A DNA stretch of 64,000 nt from assembly GCF_004346195.1 (NCBI RefSeq), contig NZ_SMAK01000007.1, positions 124,001 through 188,000 on the forward strand, in the 5' to 3' direction. A program made the translations under genes and the position numbers. The notes beneath the pieces are model-generated. The model was not told the DNA's origin, made no database searches, and saw only the letters and a list, made by a program, of their open reading frames with translations. Shown in pieces: positions 47,258 to 55,565 of this stretch; position 1 is the first letter of the stretch; each line of letters opens with the position of its first letter. The stretch is from Tepidamorphus gemmatus. Lineage in GTDB: Bacteria > Pseudomonadota > Alphaproteobacteria > Rhizobiales > Tepidamorphaceae.

Positions 47258-47521
47258 TCAGCTCTGGGGTGGGGCCGGCTCCTTGAGGCGGACGCCGCGC
47301 CCGCCGGCAAGGCTCTGGGCATTGTCGCCGATCAGCTCGACGCCGGCGCGGTCGAGGGCCTCGATCACCCGGGTCAGGCTGTCGACGACACCCCGCACGG
47401 TACCGGGGCTCGCCTCCATCCGCTGGATGGTCGGAACCGAGACGCCCGCCAACTCGGCCAGCCTGCGCTGGTCGAGTCCGAGCAGCGCCCGCGCGGCGCG
47501 AAGCTGCATGCCGGTCATCAT
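47258..47521 (-). CDS. XRE-family helix-turn-helix regulator
   Basis: An 87-residue protein that is essentially one Cro/CI-type HTH: MQLRAARALLGLDQRRLAEL, AGVSVPTIQRMEAS, plus a short C-terminal part (RVIEALDRAGVELIGD) usual in regulators paired with SulP genes. The start is one of two consecutive ATGs. Upstream DNA is AT-rich (TATATG, TGTATATTGA) and contains GATGTTT-C-AAACATC, a likely binding site. It is likely to control itself and the SulP gene. Confidence 0.85.
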   Translation of the reverse strand: MMTGMQLRAARALLGLDQRRLAELAGVSVPTIQRMEASPGTVRGVVDSLTRVIEALDRAGVELIGDNAQSLAGGRGVRLKEPAPPQS

Positions 47522-47567
47522 GATTGCGGCCTTGTATATGTTTATGACTGCTTGCGCAATGTATATT

Positions 47568-47582
47568 GATGTTTCAAACATC
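47568..47582. promoter_or_regulatory. Palindrome upstream of the XRE gene
   Basis: GATGTTT and AAACATC are perfect 7-bp arms around a single C, 47 bp before the XRE start and within an AT-rich island that probably holds the promoter. Short dyads of this kind are typical operators of small XRE repressors. The 94-bp gap to the converging-strand CFA gene end lies on the other side. Confidence 0.5.
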
Positions 47583-47676
47583 AACATCGTGGCGACGACC
47601 AGCACCTGCCCGGCCGCCGCGAGCCGGTCTGCCGGTGTGCGGAAAAGGCCGGCAGGGCCGGGCACCCGCCACGCGC

Positions 47677-48918
47677 TCAGCCGGTCTTCACCAGCCGGTA
47701 GATGCCGACGTCGATCGTGCGTTCGGTGAAACCCGCCTCGCAATAGGCGAGGTAGTAGTCCCAGCGCCGGCGGAAGCGCTCGTCGAATCCGAGCGCGGCG
47801 ATCTGCGGCCAGGCCGCGTTGAACCGCGACCGCCATTCGCGGAGCGTTCGCGCGTAGCAATCGGCGAAGGTCTCGACGCCGTCGAGCGCGAGACCGGCCC
47901 GCTCCGCCTCGCGTGCGATCACCGTGCGCGTCGGCAGCATGCCGCCGGGAAAGATGTATCGCTGGATGAAATCGACGCCGCGCCGGTAGCGCTCGAACAG
48001 CGGTTCGGCAATGGTGATCGCCTGGATGGCCGCCGTGCCGGACGATCTGAGCCGCGCCGCCAGCGTCGCGAAGTAGTGCGGCCAGTTGGCCTCGCCGACG
48101 GCCTCGATCATTTCGATCGAGGCGATCCGATCGTAGCTGCCCTCGGTATCGCGGTAGTCCTCAAAGCGCAGATCGCACCGGGCCGCCAGACCGGCCTCGG
48201 CAATGCGGCGCCTGGCATAGACGAGCTGCTCGCGCGACAGGGTGATGCCGGTCACGGTCAGATCGCGCTCGCCCGCCGCCACCTCGGCGAAGCCGCCCCA
48301 GCCGCAGCCGATTTCCAACACATGGTCGCCGGCCTGCGGCGACAGCGCCTCGATCACCTTGCGGTACTTGGCATGCTGGGCAGAGGCGAGGTCGTTGGCG
48401 CCATCGGCAAAATAGGCGCTGGAATAGGTCATGCTGTCGTCGAGCCAGAGCCGGTAGAAATCGTTCGACAGGTCGTAATGCGCCGCGATGTTCCGCCTGG
48501 CTCCGGCGCGGGTGTTGGGCCTGACCAGATGGTAGAGCCGGTCGGGGAGGCGCACGCGGAACAGCCGCCCGCCGGCCGCCCCGAGCGCGGCCTCGTTATG
48601 CAGGAAGAACCGCAGCACCGCCACCAGATCGGGCGTGGTCAGATCGCCGTCCATATAGGCCTGGGCAAAGCCGATGGTGCCGCGGCGGATTGCCTTCGGA
48701 ATGATTGCGAGATTCCGGAAATCGATCTCGGCGTCGATGCCGTCGCACCCGGACTCCAGCCGGAAGCGGCCCCCGTCCGGCACCGTCAACGTCAGACTGC
48801 CGACCGGCCGGAAGTTCCGCAAGGCATGCTGGAGGGCGGCAAGCGCGGCACGATCGAGCAGACCGGCGACCGGCCCGCGCGGACGGTAGGTCAATCGGGG
48901 CAGGGGCGACAGGCTCAT
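47677..48918 (-). CDS. Cyclopropane-fatty-acyl-phospholipid synthase-type SAM methyltransferase
   Basis: A 413-residue enzyme of the CFA synthase family acting on unsaturated acyl chains of membrane phospholipids. HYDLSNDFYRLWLDDSMTYSSAYF (147-170), the SAM motif VLEIGCGWGG (200-209), IEMIEAVGEANWPHYF and QRYIFPGGMLP are all present. Family members either cyclopropanate or simply methylate the double bond, as UfaM does in Rhodobacter furan fatty-acid synthesis; sequence alone does not decide. I chose ATG 48918 over an in-frame TTG twelve bases upstream. It is the last gene of the amine oxidase-DUF1365-CFA operon. Confidence 0.9.
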   Translation of the reverse strand: MSLSPLPRLTYRPRGPVAGLLDRAALAALQHALRNFRPVGSLTLTVPDGGRFRLESGCDGIDAEIDFRNLAIIPKAIRRGTIGFAQAYMDGDLTTPDLVAVLRFFLHNEAALGAAGGRLFRVRLPDRLYHLVRPNTRAGARRNIAAHYDLSNDFYRLWLDDSMTYSSAYFADGANDLASAQHAKYRKVIEALSPQAGDHVLEIGCGWGGFAEVAAGERDLTVTGITLSREQLVYARRRIAEAGLAARCDLRFEDYRDTEGSYDRIASIEMIEAVGEANWPHYFATLAARLRSSGTAAIQAITIAEPLFERYRRGVDFIQRYIFPGGMLPTRTVIAREAERAGLALDGVETFADCYARTLREWRSRFNAAWPQIAALGFDERFRRRWDYYLAYCEAGFTERTIDVGIYRLVKTG

Positions 48919-48931
48919 CGATGCTTGCAAC

Positions 48932-49729
48932 TCACTGCAACGGTCCGTCAGGTTCCGGGGAGGAGAAGATGGCGGAATGGCCGGTGTCGCGCGGCCGCGG
49001 CACCATGCGAAGGCCCTTCCGCCACAGCTTCAAGGCCTCCCAATGGATGCCGGCCGTAACTTTCCACGTCAATGCCGGATGACGCGCCAGGGTTCGGACC
49101 AAACCGCGATCGTCGAACGGCCGCCGTCGACCGACCAGATGGGCCGTGAGGATCGGCTGGCGCCGGCGCGACAGGGCGACGCCGACCCTGACCCGGTCGC
49201 CGGGCGGTGCTATGGTGAAATCGTAGCGGCCGTCGGCATGATTGAAGGGCGACACGTAGAGTCGCTTGTCGGCCACCTGCCGGATCGGGCCCGTCGGTGC
49301 CGGCCCAGCCGGAACGACATAGGTCTTGCGCTCCCCGAAGGTGTTGGAAACCTCGTACAGGATCAGCCGCACCTCGCCCGAGCGGGCATAGCAGAAGTAG
49401 ACGGAGAGCGGATTGAAGACATAACCCAGCATGCGCGGCAGGCACAGGAGCTCGACACGCGCGATCTCCCCCGCCAGCCCGGCCGCCGCGGCGAGCCGTG
49501 CCGCGTGCTCGGCCAGCGGGGTGCCGTCGCCCGGTCCGTGATCCCGATCGCGGATCGAGAACAGGTTGAAGCGGTTGTGGGAGAACAGCCGCGATCGGCG
49601 GTCGAGCTCGTCGAGCCGGGCGATGTCGACCAGCGCATAGGTCAGCGCGTATCGCAGTTCATGGTCGACCGGATGCAGCCTGCGGTGGACGACGATCACG
49701 TCGTAGAGGGCTGCGGGCGCGTCGCTCAC
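48932..49729 (-). CDS. DUF1365 family protein
   Basis: A 265-residue protein with the family's core: VVHRRLHPVDHELRYALTYA near the start, LLCLPRMLGYVFNPLSVYFC, and ILYEVSNTFGERKTYVVP with KRLYVSPF. DUF1365 genes nearly always stand between a flavin amine oxidase and a CFA-type methyltransferase, and are implicated in fatty-acid modification. The chemistry is not established to my knowledge. It starts at a GTG overlapping the amine oxidase TGA, and ends 13 bp before the CFA start. Confidence 0.88.
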   Translation of the reverse strand: MSDAPAALYDVIVVHRRLHPVDHELRYALTYALVDIARLDELDRRSRLFSHNRFNLFSIRDRDHGPGDGTPLAEHAARLAAAAGLAGEIARVELLCLPRMLGYVFNPLSVYFCYARSGEVRLILYEVSNTFGERKTYVVPAGPAPTGPIRQVADKRLYVSPFNHADGRYDFTIAPPGDRVRVGVALSRRRQPILTAHLVGRRRPFDDRGLVRTLARHPALTWKVTAGIHWEALKLWRKGLRMVPRPRDTGHSAIFSSPEPDGPLQ

Positions 49730-51054
49730 TCGGCAGGCTCCGGTACGGGCCCGCCGGTCAGCGGCGGGGTGACCGCGATTCGACCTGATTCCGCGGCAAC
49801 AGTCCACGGCCGGCGCAGTCCGCCGAGCTGTTCGGCCACGGCTAGCCCGGACTGTATGCCGTCCTCGTGGAAGCCGTCGCCGAAATAGGCCCCGCAGAAC
49901 CAGGTGCGGCGGCGTCCCTGCAGCTGCCACAGCCGCGCCCTGGCGGCCATCGACCGGGCATCGAACACCGGATGATGGTAGACGAAGCTGCCCAGCACGT
50001 GCGCTGCGTCCGGCATGGCGGGCGGATTGAGTGTCACGAAGATGTCGGTCCGCGTCGCCAGCGGTTGCAAGCTGTTCATCCAGTAGCTGACACATAGTCC
50101 GGTCTCGGCGCCGGCGCCTGTCTTGATGTAGTTCCAGCTCGCCCACAGCCGCCGCCGCCTCGGCATCAGCCGGACATCGGTATGCAGGACGGCATGGTTG
50201 CGCTGATAGGGGAAGGCCGACAGCAGCTCGCGCTCGACGTCGTCGGCGTCGGCGAGAATCGACAGGGCCTGGTCGGCATGGGCGGCGACGACCACCTGGT
50301 CGTAGCGCTGGCGACCTCCGTGCCCGTCCAGCACCTCCACCGCGGCGCCACGCCGCGCCACCTCCCGGACCGGCGTCTCGAGACGCAGCACGATGCGCGA
50401 ATCCGCTAGCAATCGCCGGACATATTCGCGGCTGCCGCCGATCACGGTGCGCCAGCGCGGCCGGCCGACCAGGCGGGTGAGGCCGTGATTGCGGTAGAAC
50501 CTGAGGAAGGCGGCCACCGGATAATGTAGCATCCTGTCGGCCGGTGTCGACCAGATCGCCGCGCCCATCGGCAGCAGGTGCTCCTCGATGAAGCGTCGCG
50601 AATATCCGGCGGCAGCCATCGCCGCGCCGAGACCGAGCGGGGACTCGCACAGCGCATCATCGCGCGAGGCCTCGCGAAAGAACCGGAGGATCTCGGCAAG
50701 CAGGCGCCAGTGGTCGCGGTCGAACAGATTGCCGGGCTGGCCGAAGAAACCGGCGAGCGAGCCGGAATATTCGTAGCGTCCGTCCCCTGCCGACAGCGCG
50801 AAACTCATCCGGGTGGATGCGGTGGGTACCGCGAGGTGGCGGAACAGCGCAGTCAGGTTCGGATAGTTGCGCTCGTTGTAGACGATGAAACCGGTGTCGA
50901 CCGGAACCTGCCCCTCTGGCATTGCGACGTCGACGGTGTTGCTGTGGCCTCCGACATGCGCTCCCTGTTCGTAGAGCGTCACGTCATGGGTTCGCGACAG
51001 CAGCCAGGCGGCCGACAAGCCGGAAATTCCGCTGCCGATCACGGCGATTTTCAT
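49726..51054 (-). CDS. FAD-dependent amine-oxidase-family protein (fatty-acid modifying cluster)
   Basis: A 442-residue flavoprotein with MKIAVIGSGISGLSAAWLL (FAD dinucleotide fold) and VTLYEQGAHVGGHSNTVDV. YNERNYPNLTALF is also present, and RRTWFCGAYFGDGFHEDGI closes the FAD site. Despite the family name, such proteins next to DUF1365 and CFA genes are linked to desaturation of methylated acyl chains in furan fatty-acid synthesis (Rhodobacter UfaD, by recall). It is the first gene of the operon, 51 bp after a TGATCC-N16-CGTATC promoter. Confidence 0.87.
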   Translation of the reverse strand: MKIAVIGSGISGLSAAWLLSRTHDVTLYEQGAHVGGHSNTVDVAMPEGQVPVDTGFIVYNERNYPNLTALFRHLAVPTASTRMSFALSAGDGRYEYSGSLAGFFGQPGNLFDRDHWRLLAEILRFFREASRDDALCESPLGLGAAMAAAGYSRRFIEEHLLPMGAAIWSTPADRMLHYPVAAFLRFYRNHGLTRLVGRPRWRTVIGGSREYVRRLLADSRIVLRLETPVREVARRGAAVEVLDGHGGRQRYDQVVVAAHADQALSILADADDVERELLSAFPYQRNHAVLHTDVRLMPRRRRLWASWNYIKTGAGAETGLCVSYWMNSLQPLATRTDIFVTLNPPAMPDAAHVLGSFVYHHPVFDARSMAARARLWQLQGRRRTWFCGAYFGDGFHEDGIQSGLAVAEQLGGLRRPWTVAAESGRIAVTPPLTGGPVPEPAE

Positions 51055-51104
51055 GCAGGCCCCCTTCCGGACGGCATGTCCGGCCGTCCCGGACGCTCGC
51101 GACG

Positions 51105-51132
51105 GATACGATGTGCAGCCAGGGGCGGATCA
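51105..51132 (-). promoter_or_regulatory. ECF sigma (RpoE-type) promoter of the amine oxidase-DUF1365-CFA operon
   Basis: On the minus strand TGATCC (51132-51127), 16 bases, then CGTATC (51110-51105), ending 50 bp before the amine oxidase ATG. Both hexamers and the spacing are identical to the site before rpoE, while the spacers differ. This links the lipid operon to the sigma factor encoded 8 kb away. Confidence 0.75.
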
Positions 51133-51172
51133 CCGCCGCGAGCGGGAGCGGCGCGGGGCGCGGCGGGGCGTG

Positions 51173-52216
51173 TCAGGTGCCGTAGTAGTCGCGATACCAG
51201 TCCACGAAGCGGCGGACGCCGATCTCGATCGGGGTGTCGGGACGGTAACCGATGGCGGCCGCGAGATCCTCGACATCGGCGGCCGTGGCGCGGACGTCGC
51301 CGGGTTGCATAGGCTGGTAGTCGCGCACCGCCTTGCGCCCGAGAACCTCCTCGAGCAGCTCGATCAGCCGCTCGAGCCCGACGGACCGGTCGGTGCCGAT
51401 ATTGTAGATGCGCCATGGTGCGGCGGCGGTGGCGGCGGCCGGCTCGCGGCCGTTCCAGGCAGCGTCGGCGACCGCCGGCCGGTCGGCAATCCGCACCACG
51501 CCTTCGACGATGTCGTCGACATAGGTGAAGCTGCGCTGCATCTGCCCCTCGCCAAACACGGCGATCGGCTCGCCGGCGAGGATCGCGCGAGTGAACAGGA
51601 ACAGCGCCATGTCCGGCCGGCCCCACGGGCCGTAGACCGTGAAGAACCGCAGGCCCGTCGTCGGCAGCTCGAACAGATGGCTGTAGGCGTGCGCCATCAG
51701 TTCGTTGGCGCGCTTCGTCGCGCCATAGAGGCTGACCGGATGGTCAGCCGGGACGCGCTCGCGGAAGGGACTGGCGGTCACCGCCCCGTAGACAGAACTG
51801 GACGAGGCATAGACCAGGTGGCGCACGCCGTGGTGGCGACAGCCCTCCAGCACGTTGATGAATCCGGCGAGATTGGCCGACACGTAATCGTGCGGCGAAT
51901 GCAGCGAATGCCGCACCCCCGCCTGCGCGGCCAGATGGATGACAAGGTTGGGTTCGTGCGCCTCGAATACCGTCGCCATCTGCTTCTGGTCGGCGATGTC
52001 GGTGCGGCGGAACACGAACCGGTCGAAGGCCGCCAGCCGCTCGAGGCGCGCCGTCTTCAGTGCGGGGTCGTAGTAGGCATTGAGATTGTCGATGCCGACG
52101 ACGGCACGGCCGGCCTCCAGATAGCGCCGCGCAGTGTGGTAGCCGATGAAGCCCGCAGCCCCGGTCACCAGGATTGGCCGGTCGGCATAGGCGGCCGCGA
52201 TCCCCTGGGCTGCCAT
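51173..52216 (-). CDS. NAD-dependent nucleotide-sugar epimerase (UDP-glucuronate 4-epimerase-like)
   Basis: A 347-residue extended SDR. ILVTGAAGFIGYHTARRYLE binds NAD, GIDNLNAYYDPALKTARLERL resembles UDP-glucuronate epimerases (LpsL/Cap1J type), and SSSVYG plus YGATKRANELMAHAY supply Ser, Tyr and Lys. GLRFFTVYGPWGRPDMALFLF completes the substrate site. It lies two bases after the dehydrogenase gene, so the pair should act in sequence on one nucleotide sugar for a surface polysaccharide. No glycosyltransferase is nearby. Confidence 0.88.
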   Translation of the reverse strand: MAAQGIAAAYADRPILVTGAAGFIGYHTARRYLEAGRAVVGIDNLNAYYDPALKTARLERLAAFDRFVFRRTDIADQKQMATVFEAHEPNLVIHLAAQAGVRHSLHSPHDYVSANLAGFINVLEGCRHHGVRHLVYASSSSVYGAVTASPFRERVPADHPVSLYGATKRANELMAHAYSHLFELPTTGLRFFTVYGPWGRPDMALFLFTRAILAGEPIAVFGEGQMQRSFTYVDDIVEGVVRIADRPAVADAAWNGREPAAATAAAPWRIYNIGTDRSVGLERLIELLEEVLGRKAVRDYQPMQPGDVRATAADVEDLAAAIGYRPDTPIEIGVRRFVDWYRDYYGT

Positions 52217-52218
52217 TG

Positions 52219-53499
52219 TCACAGGCTCCAGTAGGCAATGCCTGGCGGCATCTGCGGAGCCGCAAAGGCCGAGGTCACATCGACGAACAGACCGCCAGGC
52301 CGCAGCATCGCCGCCAGGCTCGCCGCGCCGGCCTCGAGATAGATGCGGTGCGGCACCGCCAGCACCAGCGCGTCGAGCCCCGCGAGGCTGTCGGCGGGCA
52401 TCAGCGCGAGCCCGGTGTCGGCTGCAAACCTGGCGGCGTCGGCAAGCGGATCGGCGAGCAGAACCGTGATGCCGAAGTCGGACAGTTCGCGGGCGATGTC
52501 TGGGACCCGGCTGTTGCGGGTGTCGGTGACGTCGGCCTTGAAGGTCACGCCGAGGATGCCGACCCGGGCGCCGGCGAGCGGACGGCCGTCGCGGGCGAGC
52601 CGGCGTGCGACCTCTGCACCGACATATCCGCCCATGCCGTCGTTGATGCGGCGCCCGGCAAGGATCATCTGCGGGTGATGGCCGGCCATCTCCGCCTTCG
52701 CGGCCAGCCAGTACGGATCGACGCCGACGCAGTGGCCGCCGACCAACCCCGGCCGGAACGGCAGGAAATTCCACTTGGTGCGGGCTGCAGCGATCACGTC
52801 GGCGGTGCGGATCGACAGCCGGTTGCAGATCATGGCGAGCTCGTTCATCAGCGCGATGTTGATGTCGCGCTGGGTATTCTCCAGTACCTTTGCCGCCTCC
52901 GCCACGGCAATCGACGGTGCGCGGTGGATCCCGGCCGGAACGATCGCCGCATAGGCACGGGCGACACGCTCCAGGGTGTCTGCATCCTCGCCCGCGACAA
53001 CCTTGACGATCTGGGCGAGCCCATGCTCCCGGTCGCCGGGATTGATGCGCTCCGGCGAATAGCCGAGCGTGAAGTCCCGACCGCGTACCAACCCCGACGT
53101 CGCCTCGAGCAGCGGCCCGCAGATTTCCTCGGTCGCGCCTGGATAGACGGTCGATTCGAACACGACGACCGCTCCGGGCGACAGATGCGGGCCGACGGCG
53201 ATGCAGGCCTCGCGCAGCGGCCCGAAGTCCGGCCGGCGGTGATCGTCGATCGGGGTCGGCACCGCCACGACGATGAAGCTGGCGCCGGCGAGCGCCGCCG
53301 CATCGGCGCTGAAGCGCGCGGTGGTAGCGGCCAGCTCGGCCGGCTCGACATCGCCGTTGCGATCGCGCCCGGCGGCGAGATCTGCGACGCGGTCGCGATC
53401 CCGGTCGAAACCGGTTGCCGTGCCGAATGCCCGTGCGAAGGCGAGCAGCACCGGCAGACCGACATAGCCGAGGCCGACGACCGCGACCCTCTCCTGCAT
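52219..53499 (-). CDS. Nucleotide sugar dehydrogenase (WbpO/TviB-type)
   Basis: A 426-residue NAD enzyme oxidising the C6 hydroxyl of a UDP-sugar to a uronic acid. VAVVGLGYVGLPVLLAFA (NAD site), GYSPERINPGDREH, and the catalytic Cys in RPGLVGGHCVGVDPYWLA are intact. ILGVTFKADVTDTRNS is also present. The GDREH and YWL forms favour UDP-N-acetylhexosamine dehydrogenases (TviB/WbpO) over UDP-glucose dehydrogenase, though specificity is inferred. GGAAAGG is five bases before the ATG. It is divergent from the ABC importer across 184 bp that contains two direct copies of CTTTCGCTGTC. Confidence 0.88.
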   Translation of the reverse strand: MQERVAVVGLGYVGLPVLLAFARAFGTATGFDRDRDRVADLAAGRDRNGDVEPAELAATTARFSADAAALAGASFIVVAVPTPIDDHRRPDFGPLREACIAVGPHLSPGAVVVFESTVYPGATEEICGPLLEATSGLVRGRDFTLGYSPERINPGDREHGLAQIVKVVAGEDADTLERVARAYAAIVPAGIHRAPSIAVAEAAKVLENTQRDINIALMNELAMICNRLSIRTADVIAAARTKWNFLPFRPGLVGGHCVGVDPYWLAAKAEMAGHHPQMILAGRRINDGMGGYVGAEVARRLARDGRPLAGARVGILGVTFKADVTDTRNSRVPDIARELSDFGITVLLADPLADAARFAADTGLALMPADSLAGLDALVLAVPHRIYLEAGAASLAAMLRPGGLFVDVTSAFAAPQMPPGIAYWSL

Positions 53500-53683
53500 C
53501 CTGAACCTTTCCGCTTCCGCCGCCCAGTCCTGCCGGCTCGCGAACCGGCCGGCATCAACTAACGTCTTTCGCTGTCGGCGAACAGATCCGCGACGGCGGA
53601 ACGAGGCTTTCCTTTCGCTGTCAATCCACCTTAACATTCACGCCAAAGACTGAGGCCTTAAGGGGAACGGGGCCCGAGCGAAA

Positions 53684-55549
53684 TTGACCATCCTTGCGGT
53701 CGAGGATCTGACGATCGACTTCCGGTCGATGGAAGGCGGTCTGCGGGCGGTCGACGGTGCCACGTTCGAGGTGGCGGCCGGTCGCACCACTGCGCTGGTC
53801 GGCGAATCGGGATCGGGAAAGACCGTGATCTCGCAGGCGATCATGGGGATCCTGCCGCAGGCCGCGCGGATCACCGGCGGCCGGCTGCTGTTCGATGATC
53901 CAGCCACCGGCAGCCGGACCGACATCGCCGCTCTCGACCCTGCCGGCAACAGGATGCGCGCCCTGCGCGGCAACCGGATCGGCATCGTCTTCCAGGAGCC
54001 GATGACCTCGCTGTCGCCGCTGCACACGATCGGCGACCAGATCGGCGAGTCCGCCGAACTGCATCTCGGCCTCACCGCCGCCCAGGCGCGGGCGGCGACG
54101 CGCGACATGTTGAAGCTAGTCCAGTTTCCCGACCCCGAGCGCGCGCTCGACACCTACACGTTCGAGCTGTCGGGCGGCCTGAGACAGCGTGCGATGATCG
54201 CCATGGCACTGATCTGCCGCCCGGCGCTGCTGATCGCCGACGAGCCGACCACGGCGCTCGACGTCACCATCCAGGCCGAGATCCTCAAGCTGATGCGGTC
54301 GCTCCAGGCCGAACTCGGCATGTCGATCCTGCTGATCACCCACGATTTCGGTGTGGTCGCCAACATGGCCGACGACGTGGTCGTGATCTATCGCGGCCGC
54401 ATCATGGAATCCGGTCCGGTCGCCGACATCTTCGGCAACCCCCAGCATCCCTACCTCAAGGCGCTGCTCAACGCGGTGCCGCGCTTCAACATGGCGCCCA
54501 ACGAACGGCTGGTGCCGCTGCGCGAGATCAAGCCGCAGACCGGGGGCCACCTGATGAAGCCGCGCGAGGAGGCCGGCGCGCGCGGCCAGCCGATCCTCGA
54601 GGTCGACCGCATCTGCAAGAGCTTTCCGCTGCGCAGCGGCGGCTTCTTCTCGGCGCCGCGCATGGTCAGGGCGCTCGATGCGGTGTCGTTCGTGGTCCGG
54701 CGCGGCGAGTGTCTCGGTCTCGTCGGCGAATCAGGCTCCGGCAAGACCACCACCGCGATGGCGATCCTGCGGGCGATCACCCCGGACTCCGGCCAGATCC
54801 GCGTCGCGCTGGACGGAACGATGCGCGACATCGCCACGCTGGAGGGTCCGGACCTGATGACGTTCCGGCGCAAGCTCCAGGTGGTGTTCCAGGATCCGTT
54901 CTCCTCGCTCAACCCGCGCATGACGGTCTACGATATCCTCTCGGAGCCGTTCATCATCCACAAGACCTGCGACATTGCCGAACGCAACGAGCGGATCGGC
55001 GAGCTGATGCGCCTGGTCGGCCTCGACGAGCGGCATCTGCGGCGCTATCCGCATTCCTTCTCCGGCGGACAGCGCCAGCGCATCGGCATCGCCAGGGCGT
55101 TGGCGCTCGGCCCTGAGATCGTCCTGTGCGACGAGCCCGTCTCGGCACTCGATGTCTCGGTCCAGGCGCAGATCCTCAACCTGTTGCGCGATCTCAAGGA
55201 CAAGCTCGGACTGACCTATATCTTCGTCAGCCACAACCTCGCGGTGGTCGACTACATCGCCGATCGCATCGCGGTGATGTGCCGGGGGCTCGTGGTGGAA
55301 CTGGCCGACAAGACCGACCTGATCCGCGATCCGCGCCACCCCTATACCCGGGCGCTGCTGGCGGCGGTTCCGGAACCGCGCCTCGATGCCCTGCTCGACT
55401 TCGAGGCATTGTCGGCGGGTCGCGCCTCAGATCCGATGGCCTGGCCGGAACCCTTCCGCCCGCGGCCGGGCCCCGCGCCGGCACTGACCGAGGTGTCGCC
55501 GGGCCATTTCGTCCTCGCCCCCGGACTGGTCGGCGCCGAGGCTGCATGA
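53684..55549 (+). CDS. Opp/Dpp-type ABC transporter, two fused ATPase domains
   Basis: A 621-residue cytoplasmic subunit with two complete ATP-binding cassettes. First: Walker A GESGSGKT (40-47), signature [15 protein letters not shown], Walker [13 protein letters not shown]. Second: Walker A from about 347, [15 protein letters not shown], and [12 protein letters not shown]. Each ends with the Opp/Dpp C-terminal zinc-less extension ([28 protein letters not shown]). The start is a TTG; no ATG fits the family N-terminus. It is the first gene of a five-gene set with the binding protein and both permeases. Confidence 0.92.
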   Translation: MTILAVEDLTIDFRSMEGGLRAVDGATFEVAAGRTTALVGESGSGKTVISQAIMGILPQAARITGGRLLFDDPATGSRTDIAALDPAGNRMRALRGNRIGIVFQEPMTSLSPLHTIGDQIGESAELHLGLTAAQARAATRDMLKLVQFPDPERALDTYTFELSGGLRQRAMIAMALICRPALLIADEPTTALDVTIQAEILKLMRSLQAELGMSILLITHDFGVVANMADDVVVIYRGRIMESGPVADIFGNPQHPYLKALLNAVPRFNMAPNERLVPLREIKPQTGGHLMKPREEAGARGQPILEVDRICKSFPLRSGGFFSAPRMVRALDAVSFVVRRGECLGLVGESGSGKTTTAMAILRAITPDSGQIRVALDGTMRDIATLEGPDLMTFRRKLQVVFQDPFSSLNPRMTVYDILSEPFIIHKTCDIAERNERIGELMRLVGLDERHLRRYPHSFSGGQRQRIGIARALALGPEIVLCDEPVSALDVSVQAQILNLLRDLKDKLGLTYIFVSHNLAVVDYIADRIAVMCRGLVVELADKTDLIRDPRHPYTRALLAAVPEPRLDALLDFEALSAGRASDPMAWPEPFRPRPGPAPALTEVSPGHFVLAPGLVGAEAA

Positions 55550-55565
55550 ACAGGAGAGCCGTCAA

